27,662 nt of DNA from JBOHNM01 sp050730675. Its GTDB lineage: Bacteria; Planctomycetota; Phycisphaerae; Phycisphaerales; UBA1924. Under the pieces are notes generated by a model. That model did not search any database. It was not told the origin of the DNA and saw only the letters and a list, made by a program, of their open reading frames with translations. The stretch spans positions 1 through 27,662 of the forward strand of contig JBOHNM010000038.1 of assembly GCA_050730675.1 (NCBI GenBank). The letters run 5' to 3'. The translations under genes were made by a program, and so were the position numbers. Of the stretch, positions 16,040 to 23,258 are shown one piece after another (the stretch's first letter is position 1; each line of letters opens with the position of its first letter).

Positions 16040-17322
16040 AGCTTGCCTCCCTGGAGGGAGTTGATGATCGCCACCAGTGGCATGAACATGGCCACGACGA
16101 TGGTGCCGACGGCGCCGCCAAGGACGAGCACCAGCAGGGGCTCGATCAGCTTGACCATGGCGTTGACCGCGACGTCGACCTCTTCGTCGTAGTTGTCGGC
16201 GATCTTCATCAGCATCACGTCCATCTCGCCGGTCTCTTCACCGACGTCGATCATGTTGACGACGATGGAGTCCACAACCTTGGCCTCGCGCAGGGGGACG
16301 GCGAACGTCTCGCCCTCGCGGATCGAGTCGTGGACGCGCTGCAAGGCCCGCTCGAAGACGTAGTTGCCGCAGGTGTCGCGCGTGATCGAGATCGCCTCGA
16401 GGATGGGCACGCCGGCGTTGATGAGCGTGCCAAGGGTGCGGGTGAAACGGGCGACGGTGGTCTTGCGGATCAGTGGGCCGACCGCGGGGATCCACAGCAC
16501 CGCCTGGTCGGTGATCGCGCGCCCGGGAACGGTCTTGCGGGCGATCTTCCACAGGATGATGAACAGGATTGGAGCGAAGATGATGTAGATGGCCCCGGGG
16601 ATGCCGCTGCCGCCGGGCGTGGTGCCGGCCATCCAGGCGCTGGTTTTGATCAGGAACGTCGTGAGGTCCGGCATCTTGACGCCGAACTCGGCGAAGATCT
16701 TCTGGAACTCGGGGATGATCTTGATCATGATGAACATGACGATGCCCACCGCGACCACGATGACCACCACGGGGTAGACCATCGCGCCGATGACCTTGCG
16801 CTTCAACCGCTGGGCCTTCTCCAGGAAGTCGGCCAGGCGCTGCAGGATGATGTCGAGCACGCCGCCGATCTCACCGGCGTTAACCATCTTGGTGTACAGA
16901 CGGTCGAACGCGCTGGGGTGACGGGCCATCGCCTCGGAGAGGCTGGTGCCGCCCTCGACGTCCTCGCACACCGAGTCCAGGATGCTCTTGAGCTTGCCCG
17001 GCTTCTGCTGCTCTTCCAGGATGCGCAGCGAGCGCAGCAGCGGGAGGCCGGCGTCCTGCAGCGTCGAGAGCTGACGCGTGAAGATCGTCAGGTTCTTGGT
17101 GGAGACGCCGCCGATGCTGATCGACATCGCGCCGCCTTTTTTCTTCTTCTTGCCGGCGGCCTCCGGCTCGGGCTTCTTGGCGCCCTTCTGCTCGCGCACC
17201 TGCGTGGGGAAGTAGCCCTGCTGCTTGATCCGCTGGATCGCCTCCTCGGACGAACCAGCCTCGATCGACCCCTTCTGGGGCTTGCCCGACGCGTTCAGAG
17301 CCTCGTACGTGAAGGTCGCCAT
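16036..17322 (-). CDS. gspF: GspF/PilC inner-membrane platform protein
   Basis: This 428-residue protein has the full GspF/PilC plan. An N-terminal MATFTYEALNASGKPQKGSI segment is followed by a Lys-rich linker near residues 48-64. The first cytoplasmic helical domain begins ISIGGVSTKNLTIFTRQLST and contains LQDAGLPLLRSLRIL. Transmembrane segments lie near 200-225 and 255-275. The second domain contains FTRTLGTLINAGVPILEAI and ends MIDVGEETGEMDVMLMKIAD, and a last transmembrane helix lies near 395-415. The two domains are internal repeats of the T2SSF fold. GspF/PilC couples the cytoplasmic ATPases to growth of the (pseudo)pilus. An AAGGG lies 9 bases before the ATG at 17322, 67 bases after the second ATPase gene. 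The stop overlaps the G-like gene, beginning the chain of coupled genes. Confidence 0.96.
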   Translation of the reverse strand: MATFTYEALNASGKPQKGSIEAGSSEEAIQRIKQQGYFPTQVREQKGAKKPEPEAAGKKKKKGGAMSISIGGVSTKNLTIFTRQLSTLQDAGLPLLRSLRILEEQQKPGKLKSILDSVCEDVEGGTSLSEAMARHPSAFDRLYTKMVNAGEIGGVLDIILQRLADFLEKAQRLKRKVIGAMVYPVVVIVVAVGIVMFIMIKIIPEFQKIFAEFGVKMPDLTTFLIKTSAWMAGTTPGGSGIPGAIYIIFAPILFIILWKIARKTVPGRAITDQAVLWIPAVGPLIRKTTVARFTRTLGTLINAGVPILEAISITRDTCGNYVFERALQRVHDSIREGETFAVPLREAKVVDSIVVNMIDVGEETGEMDVMLMKIADNYDEEVDVAVNAMVKLIEPLLVLVLGGAVGTIVVAMFMPLVAIINSLQGGKL

Positions 17323-17389
17323 GGTCTTGACCCTTGAATGTGTGCCTTGCTGAATCTTCTATTGCCTTGACCGGTCGCTTGCCCGCCTC

Positions 17390-19123
17390 TTAGTCCTCCG
17401 CCATCGTCTCGCGGAGCACTTCGTCGATCGTCGTGTGGCCCTCGTAGATCGCCATCAGGCCCGATTCGCGGAGCGTGCGCATGCCCGCCTTGCGCGAGAG
17501 GTTGCGCAGCACGTTGGTGCTCGACTTCTTCATGATCTCGTCGCGCATCAGGTCGTCGATGGCCATGATCTCGAAGATCGCCATCCGGCCGCGGTACCCC
17601 GAGCCGAAGCAGTTATCGCACCCCTTGCCGCGGAAGAAGTGCCGCCCCGCGACATCCTCGGGATGCAGCGAAAGCTCGAGCAATTCCTCTTCCTTCGGCG
17701 CGTACTCGGTCTTGCACTTGGCACAGATCGTGCGCACCAGGCGCTGGGCGACGATGCCCTCCATCGTGGCGGTGAGAAGAAACGGCTCAACGCCCAGGTC
17801 CACCAGACGGATGATGCTCGACGGCGCGTCGTTGGTGTGCAGCGTCGTCATCACCAGGTGGCCCGTCAGCGACGCCTGGATGGCGATCTCCGCCGTCTCC
17901 AGGTCACGGATCTCGCCGACCAGAATCACGTCTGGGTCCTGACGAAGGAAGCTGCGCAGCGCCTTGGCGAAGGTCAGTTCGACTTCGTTGTTCACCTGCA
18001 CCTGGCAGAGGCCCTCGATGTCATACTCGACCGGGTCTTCGCAGGTGAGGATTTTGGTCTCGATGTCGTTCAACTCGGCCAGCGCCGCGTACAGCGTCGT
18101 CGTCTTGCCCGAGCCGGTCGGCCCGGTGACGACCACGATCCCGTTGGGCTTCTGAATCAGACGGCGGAATGTCTCCAGGTCATCCTCGCGCATGCCGATG
18201 CGGTCGAGCATCAGCCGCACGTTGCTGCGGTCCAGCACACGCATGACCACGCTCTCGCCGTACATCGTCGGCAGCACGCTCACACGCAGGTCCACCGGCG
18301 CGCCGCCGACCGTCAACTCGATGCGGCCGTCCTGCGGCAAGCGCCGCTCGGCGATGTCCATCTTCGCCATGACCTTGATGCGGCTGGTGATCGCCGGCCC
18401 CAGGTGCTTCGGCGGCGGGACCATCTCGTACAGCACGCCGTCGATGCGGTATCGCATCTTGAACTCGTCCTCGAACGGCTCGAAGTGCACGTCCGAGGCG
18501 CGGTCCTTGATCGCTTGGAGGAGCACCAGGTTCAGCAGCTTGATGACCTTGTTGTCCTCGGACAAATCCTTGATCAGGTCAAGGTCCACCGAGTCGCCCC
18601 GGTTAGCGAGCGCCTCGAATTTCTTGTCCGACGCGAGCTGGCCCACCACGTCCGTGACCGACTCGGTCTTGGAGAAGTGTTTCTTGATGATCGCGTCGAT
18701 CTGTGCGGCGTCGGAAATGACCGCCTCGACATTGAAACCCATCAACTGGCGCAGGTCGTCCACGGCGCGGAAGTTGTCCGCGCTCTTCATGGCGATCTTG
18801 AGCTTCTTACCCGCCGCCTTGTACTCGATCGGAACGACCTGGTAAGTCTGGACCGACTCGGCCGGGAGCGATTCCTTGACCTCGGGGGTCATCTCGAATG
18901 TGGCTAGGTCCATGTAAGCGAACCCGGCTTGGGCGGCAAGTCCCTCCTCAATGTCGCGTTTGGTGCAATACCCAAGCTCGACTAAGAGCTGGCCGATCGG
19001 CACCTTGCGCGTCTTCTGGACCGCCAGCGCTTCGTGGATCCGCTCGCGCGTTGTCTTGCCCAGTTTGGTCAAGATTCGGCCGAGCTTGCGGCCTTTCATT
19101 TCCTGGAGCTGCTCGTTGGTCAT
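17390..19123 (-). CDS. gspE: GspE/PilB-type assembly ATPase with intact MshEN-type N-domain
   Basis: This 577-residue hexameric motor powers pseudopilus or pilus extension on the cytoplasmic face. The N-terminal domain carries two 24-residue motifs at 13-36 (KLGRILTKLG...ALAVQ) and 42-65 (PIGQLLVELG...GLAAQ), separated by exactly 5 residues. This is the spacing of MshEN domains, which bind cyclic-di-GMP in several GspE/PilB proteins. The C-terminal ATPase has Walker A GPTGSGKT at 334-341, an Asp box with CEDPVEYD near 361-368, Walker B DVILVGEIRD at 398-407 and a His box HLVMTTLHT at 422-430. Four cysteines at 467, 470, 502 and 505 form the zinc-binding loop typical of GspE and absent from PilT. 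AAGGAAA precedes the ATG at 19123. It lies directly upstream of gspF, the usual E-F pair. Confidence 0.96.
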   Translation of the reverse strand: MTNEQLQEMKGRKLGRILTKLGKTTRERIHEALAVQKTRKVPIGQLLVELGYCTKRDIEEGLAAQAGFAYMDLATFEMTPEVKESLPAESVQTYQVVPIEYKAAGKKLKIAMKSADNFRAVDDLRQLMGFNVEAVISDAAQIDAIIKKHFSKTESVTDVVGQLASDKKFEALANRGDSVDLDLIKDLSEDNKVIKLLNLVLLQAIKDRASDVHFEPFEDEFKMRYRIDGVLYEMVPPPKHLGPAITSRIKVMAKMDIAERRLPQDGRIELTVGGAPVDLRVSVLPTMYGESVVMRVLDRSNVRLMLDRIGMREDDLETFRRLIQKPNGIVVVTGPTGSGKTTTLYAALAELNDIETKILTCEDPVEYDIEGLCQVQVNNEVELTFAKALRSFLRQDPDVILVGEIRDLETAEIAIQASLTGHLVMTTLHTNDAPSSIIRLVDLGVEPFLLTATMEGIVAQRLVRTICAKCKTEYAPKEEELLELSLHPEDVAGRHFFRGKGCDNCFGSGYRGRMAIFEIMAIDDLMRDEIMKKSSTNVLRNLSRKAGMRTLRESGLMAIYEGHTTIDEVLRETMAED

Positions 19124-19365
19124 CGCGCGTTTCCTTACGCCCTCACCCGGCCGTCGCCGGGCGGACGTCGCCCCCAGAGCCCCGGTGCTGCGATTCGGAT
19201 CGCAACCACAATGTGCACAGATACCTATCGGGGAGGATAACCGATCGGTTCCCGCGCATCATGCGCTTTCCGGTTGTTTTTGGATGCGACATCTGGATTA
19301 TGTAACGATTCGATCCAATGTCTTGTCTTGCGTAACCCGTTTCTGGACCTGCCAAGCCACTCCCG
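19124..19365. other. Leader region of the second ATPase gene, with two palindromes
   Basis: This 242-base gap separates the PilT gene from the downstream ATPase gene and is the only large gap inside the locus. It contains the 12-base palindrome AACCGATCGGTT (19239-19250) and, 3 bases away, GCGCATCATGCGC (19254-19266), a 6-bp inverted repeat around one base. On the minus strand TACATAAT occurs upstream of them, without a convincing -35. A secondary promoter with an operator, or an mRNA-processing site, is possible. I see no gene here. Confidence 0.4.
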
Positions 19366-20511
19366 TCACGAGGTCTTGACAGGTCCCGACGGAGTTTCGA
19401 CGTCGGCGGTGTCCAAGTCTGCACGCCCAATTGTCCGACCCAGGCGGTGAACTTTGTCGCGCAGCTCTCCAGGGTTCTTGCTCTTGTCCACCATTTCCTC
19501 GGCACTGATCTTGCCGGACATGTAATGCTGCCAGAGGTGGTCGTCGAGGAGCTGCATACCAAACTTCTTCCCGGTCTGGATGCAGGAATCGATTCGGTAA
19601 GTCTTGCCGTCGCGGATGAGGTTGGCGATGGCGGGGGTGATGACGAGGAACTCGTACGCGGCCACCAGACCGGGGGTGTCCAAGCGGCCAAGGAGGGCTT
19701 GGCTGATGATGGCGATGAGGGAAGTCGAGAGCTGGACGCGGATCTGGTTCTGCTGGGTGACCGGGAATGCGTCCACGACACGGTCGATGGTCTTGGCGGC
19801 GCCGGTGGTGTGGAGCGTGGCGAAGACCAAGTGGCCGGTCTCGGCGGCGCGGATGGCGGCCTCGATGGTGTCGAGGTCACGCATTTCGCCGACCAAGATC
19901 ACGTCCGGATCCGAGCGGAGCACGCGGCGGAGAGCTTCGGAGAAGCTCTTGACGTCGGTGCCGATCTCGCGCTGGTTGAAGATGCTCTTCTTGTGCTTGT
20001 GGTAGTACTCGATAGGGTCTTCCATGGACACGATGTGCCGGTCCATGTTCATGTTGATGAAGTCGAGCATTGTCGCCAGCGAGGTGGTCTTGCCCGAGCC
20101 GGTCGGTCCGGTCACCAAGAACAGGCCACGGGGCCGGCGGATCAGTTCCTTGGTGATCTCCGGCAGACCGATCTGCTCGAACGACAGCAACCGGCTGGGA
20201 ATGAGGCGGCAGACAATGGCCAGATCGCCGCGCTGCTTGAAGATCGAGACGCGGAAGCGGGCCTTGTCGCCATAGCTGAAACCGAAGTCGCAACCGCCGT
20301 GCTCGGAAAGCTCTTGCTGGCGCTGCTCGGGCGTGATGGACTTCATCAGGGCCACCAGATCGTCGGACTCAAGGACCTTGGTCTGCAGGTCCTTGAGGTG
20401 GCCGTGCAGGCGGATCGTGGGCTTGCGGTTGACCGTCAGGTGCAGGTCGCTGGCGTTGAGCGACACCACCGTGTCCAGCAATCGGTCCATCTGCATCGTC
20501 GAAGCAGCCAT
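19366..20511 (-). CDS. pilT: PilT-type retraction ATPase
   Basis: This 381-residue protein has the length and motifs of PilT. The N-terminal PAS-like half contains SDLHLTVNRKPTIRLHG. Walker A is GPTGSGKT at 135-142, with the Asp box SMEDPIEYYHKHKK and Walker B PDVILVGEMRDLDT. The PilT-defining stretch AIRAAETGHLVFATLHTTGA combines the AIRA and His boxes. The zinc tetracysteine loop of GspE/PilB is missing, as expected. PilT depolymerises type IV pili from the cytoplasmic side, driving twitching, adhesion and DNA uptake; type II secretion systems do not have it. GGGAG lies 8 bases before the ATG at 20511. The gene follows the first ATPase gene after 36 bases, so co-transcription is likely. The C-terminal 20 residues after GRTIGRADLD are polar and unusual. 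Confidence 0.96.
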   Translation of the reverse strand: MAASTMQMDRLLDTVVSLNASDLHLTVNRKPTIRLHGHLKDLQTKVLESDDLVALMKSITPEQRQQELSEHGGCDFGFSYGDKARFRVSIFKQRGDLAIVCRLIPSRLLSFEQIGLPEITKELIRRPRGLFLVTGPTGSGKTTSLATMLDFINMNMDRHIVSMEDPIEYYHKHKKSIFNQREIGTDVKSFSEALRRVLRSDPDVILVGEMRDLDTIEAAIRAAETGHLVFATLHTTGAAKTIDRVVDAFPVTQQNQIRVQLSTSLIAIISQALLGRLDTPGLVAAYEFLVITPAIANLIRDGKTYRIDSCIQTGKKFGMQLLDDHLWQHYMSGKISAEEMVDKSKNPGELRDKVHRLGRTIGRADLDTADVETPSGPVKTS

Positions 20512-20547
20512 CGCAACACTCCCGGCTCATCGCCAGTTGAAAAGCTC

Positions 20548-22272
20548 TTACTTGCCGATCCCCTCCACCTGCGTGGACCGCGAGATCTCGTCCGGCGTGG
20601 TGACGCCCTTGGCGACCTTGATCCGGCCATCCTCGACCAGCGGACGCATGCCGCCGGCCAAGGCCGCGGCACGCACCTTGGAGACCGGCTCCTGGCGGAA
20701 GGCCAGTTCGCGGATCTCCGAGTTCATGTTCATCATCTCAAAGATGCCCTTGCGGCCGCGATAGCCGGTGCGGTTGCAGTTTTCGCAACCCTCTGGGCGC
20801 ATGACCTTGCCCTTGGCCTCTTCGGGGGTCATACCGATGAGGTGCAGAGCCTTAAGGTCGGGATCTTCGTCGGGGCGTTTGCAGTTGTTGCAGAGCACGC
20901 GGATGAGTCGCTGGGCCATGATCGCCTGGATCGCCGAGGCGACGAGGAAGGGCTTGACGCCCATGTCGATCAGACGCGTGATCGCCGAGGGCGCGTCGTT
21001 GGTGTGCAGCGTGCTGAAGACCAGGTGGCCGGTGAGGGCGGCCTGGATGGCAATTTCAGCCACCTCACGGTCACGGATTTCGCCGATCAGGATGATGTTG
21101 GGCGCCTGGCGCAACATGGTCTTGAGGATGATCGGGAACGTCAGCCCGATCTTCTCGCGGACCTGGCACTGGTTGATGCCCTTGAAGTTATATTCGATGG
21201 GGTCTTCGGCGGTAATGATCTTGCGGTCGGGCCGGTTGAGCACATCGAGCGCGGAATAAAGCGTGGTGGTCTTGCCCGAACCGGTCGGGCCGGTCACCAA
21301 GAAGATGCCGTTGGGGCGGCGGATGATCTTGTTGAAGGCGGTGAGATTGTCCTCTTCAAAGCCGAGGTTCACCAGACCGATCTTCACCGAGTCCGGACGC
21401 AGAATACGACAGACCAGGCTCTCGCCGTGGTAAACAGGGCAGGCCGAGACACGGAAGTCGATCGTGTCGGCATCGACGGGGATCTTGATGCGCCCGTCCT
21501 GCGGGACACGCTTTTCCGCGATGTTCATGCCCGACATGAGCTTGAAGCGGCTGAGCACCGCGTTCTGCATGCGCTTGGGAAGATTGTCGCGCTCCATGCA
21601 CACACCGTCGATGCGGTAGCGCAGGCGCACGCGGTCCTGGAAGGGCTCGACGTGCACGTCGCTCGCCCGCATCTTGCACGCCTCGGTGAGGATGCGGTTG
21701 ACAAGCCGGACGATCGGCGCCTCTTCGCTGGCGATGTCGATGGACTTGTCAACCGACCGGTCCACCGAGCGGTCGATGGTCTTGTCGATCGACTCGGAAA
21801 CCAGCCCCTTGCTGGGGTCCACGGTCTCCTGCTTCTTCTGGTTGGCGCCCTCGAGGAATTTCTTGATCTGCGAGCGCGGGGCGAGGCGTTTTTCCACCTG
21901 CGAAGCGTTCAACCGGAACCGGAGCATGTCCTCCAATTCAAGGTTGTTGGGATCGTGGATGATGATCGTGAGCCGACCGTTGTCTTTGGCCAGCGGCAGG
22001 ATCAGGTGTTTCTTGACCAGGTCATCGGGCACGAGCTTCAGGTTGACCTGGCTCGCCACGCCGTTGGAACCCAGGTCCACGTACTCGAGCCCGAACTGGT
22101 TGGCCAGCGCCTTGGCGACCTGCTCTTCGGTCGCGACGCTTGTCTCGACCAGCACGTCTCCGAGCCGCTTTCCCGACGCCTTCGCCTTGGTCGATGCCTG
22201 CTCGACCTGCTCGGCCGTTGCGACACCCCAGCCAACCAGGATCTCACCGAGTTTCTTGCGCGATCTTGCCAT
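20548..22272 (-). CDS. pilB: GspE/PilB-type assembly ATPase with degenerate MshEN motif and repeat linker
   Basis: This 574-residue second extension motor is the first gene of the locus. The N-domain again has two 24-residue MshEN-type units, at 7-30 and 36-59 with a 5-residue spacer, but the first lacks its final Gln (Ala30) and the second has Ser45 in place of the second conserved Gly. The linker at 161-179 is a four-residue repeat of the form [S/T]-[I/V]-D-[K/R]. The ATPase core has Walker A GPTGSGKT at 328-335, TAEDPIEYNF, Walker B NIILIGEIRD and HLVFSTLHTNDAPSAITRL. The zinc loop starts CNNC and ends CENC. I start at ATG 22272 because family members begin close to KLGEILV. A GTG at 22329 would add 19 residues, and neither start has a strong Shine-Dalgarno. 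PilB versus GspE cannot be decided from sequence alone. Confidence 0.93.
   Translation of the reverse strand: MARSRKKLGEILVGWGVATAEQVEQASTKAKASGKRLGDVLVETSVATEEQVAKALANQFGLEYVDLGSNGVASQVNLKLVPDDLVKKHLILPLAKDNGRLTIIIHDPNNLELEDMLRFRLNASQVEKRLAPRSQIKKFLEGANQKKQETVDPSKGLVSESIDKTIDRSVDRSVDKSIDIASEEAPIVRLVNRILTEACKMRASDVHVEPFQDRVRLRYRIDGVCMERDNLPKRMQNAVLSRFKLMSGMNIAEKRVPQDGRIKIPVDADTIDFRVSACPVYHGESLVCRILRPDSVKIGLVNLGFEEDNLTAFNKIIRRPNGIFLVTGPTGSGKTTTLYSALDVLNRPDRKIITAEDPIEYNFKGINQCQVREKIGLTFPIILKTMLRQAPNIILIGEIRDREVAEIAIQAALTGHLVFSTLHTNDAPSAITRLIDMGVKPFLVASAIQAIMAQRLIRVLCNNCKRPDEDPDLKALHLIGMTPEEAKGKVMRPEGCENCNRTGYRGRKGIFEMMNMNSEIRELAFRQEPVSKVRAAALAGGMRPLVEDGRIKVAKGVTTPDEISRSTQVEGIGK
21736..21792 (-). 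repeat. Four-residue repeat in the linker of the first ATPase
   Basis: The DNA encodes residues 161-179 of the PilB-type protein as nearly five units of Ser/Thr-Ile/Val-Asp-Lys/Arg, a 12-base period with varied codons. It lies between the MshEN-type N-domain and the ATPase core. The alternating charges suggest an amphipathic or salt-bridged helical linker. Confidence 0.75.
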
Positions 22273-22355
22273 GAGAATGCGAGCCGGCCCCCAGGAAACC
22301 CTCACGTGGACAACAGGATACGCAACCACCCGCCAACCCCGGCGGGGAACCGCCC

Positions 22356-22384
22356 ATTATCCCTCTTTCTCGCTCCCGCTGCAA
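22356..22384 (-). promoter_or_regulatory. Sigma70-like promoter driving the pilus/secretion operon
   Basis: On the minus strand TTGCAG (22379-22384) and GATAAT (22356-22361) are spaced by exactly 17 bases. The -10 matches the consensus at 5 of 6 positions. Transcription would begin near 22349, about 77 bases before the ATG at 22272. The start of the transcript contains the palindrome CCCCGCCGGGG, which could form a 5' hairpin. It is the best promoter seen in the window. Confidence 0.6.
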
Positions 22385-22493
22385 CGTCTCACACCCGCCG
22401 ATCCACTCCGTGTGCGCAAAGAACTCGTGACGATCGTTGTGTTGACGCACCCAATACACTGCGTCCACGGCGTGCGAATCAGGAGCTTTGCGT

Positions 22494-23225
22494 TTGCCAA
22501 CCGCCCGTTCACCCCGACGAGCCACCCCCGCGCGGTCCAAAGTCCGCACCCGTGCCGCGCCCGGCCACCTGCTGATCACTGCGGGCCCAACGCACGAACC
22601 GATCGATGCCGTCCGGTTCATCGGGAACCGCTCGTCGGGCCAACTGGGAATCGCACTCGCCGACGCCGCGGCCAAGGCCGGGTGGCATGTGACGCTCCTG
22701 CTCGGACCGACCAACCTGACACCCTCCGATCCGAAGATTCGCGTCCTGCGGTTCCGCACCACGACCGACCTTCAGGCCCTTCTGACCGCGAATTTCCATC
22801 GATGCGACGCACTCGTGATGGCCGCGGCGGTCGCCGATTATCGGCCGGCGACTTCTGAAGCGGCGGCCGACGCGGATGGCAAGCTCCGACGCGTGGCAGA
22901 GGGGCTGACGCTGCGGCTGGAGCCCACGCCCGACCTGCTCGCGCAGATCGGCCGCCTTCGCCAACCCGGGCAGGTACTGGTGGGATTCGCCTTGGAACCT
23001 CGGTCGCGGATGATGGCCTCCGCTCAGGACAAGCTCACTCGCAAGGGGCTGGACCTGATTGTGGCGAATCCGCTGGAGACGATGGACGCACCGACGATCG
23101 AGGCGACAGTAATTGGGCGCGCCGGTGTTGTTCTCCAGACCCCCAAACCGGTTGCCAAAGCACGATTTGCGACCCAGTTGGCCAAGCTTGTGGCGGCACA
23201 TGTCGCCGAATCGAAGCGCAGGTGA
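22494..23225 (+). CDS. coaB: Phosphopantothenate-cysteine ligase, stand-alone CoaB
   Basis: CoaB joins cysteine to 4'-phosphopantothenate in coenzyme A synthesis. The text LLITAGPTHEPIDAVRFIGN followed by RSSGQLGIALADAAAKAGWH is the nucleotide-binding start of the DFP/CoaB fold, and the Asn of FIGN matches the family's catalytic Asn. Next come ALVMAAAVADYRP, GKLRR (where the family has KIKK), LEPTPDLL, VGFALEP and KLTRKGLDLIVANPL, all in the usual order. No CoaC flavoprotein decarboxylase domain precedes it, so this is CoaB alone (243 residues), unlike the common CoaBC fusion. The start is uncertain: I use TTG 22494, 8 bases after AGGAG. TTG 22488 is only 2 bases from it, and no ATG is available before the domain. 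The first 20 residues are basic and not conserved. It is divergent from the pilus operon and sits 33 bases before the next gene. Confidence 0.9.
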   Translation: MPTARSPRRATPARSKVRTRAAPGHLLITAGPTHEPIDAVRFIGNRSSGQLGIALADAAAKAGWHVTLLLGPTNLTPSDPKIRVLRFRTTTDLQALLTANFHRCDALVMAAAVADYRPATSEAAADADGKLRRVAEGLTLRLEPTPDLLAQIGRLRQPGQVLVGFALEPRSRMMASAQDKLTRKGLDLIVANPLETMDAPTIEATVIGRAGVVLQTPKPVAKARFATQLAKLVAAHVAESKRR

Positions 23226-23258
23226 CCCCACCGGGCGGGCGTGACCCTACCGTCCCTC

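Noticed and set aside
19447..22575. 1042-codon open frame on the plus strand
   Set aside because: It is antisense to the PilT and PilB genes and rich in Asp, His, Val and Leu without any family motif; it is a mirror of well-identified motors.
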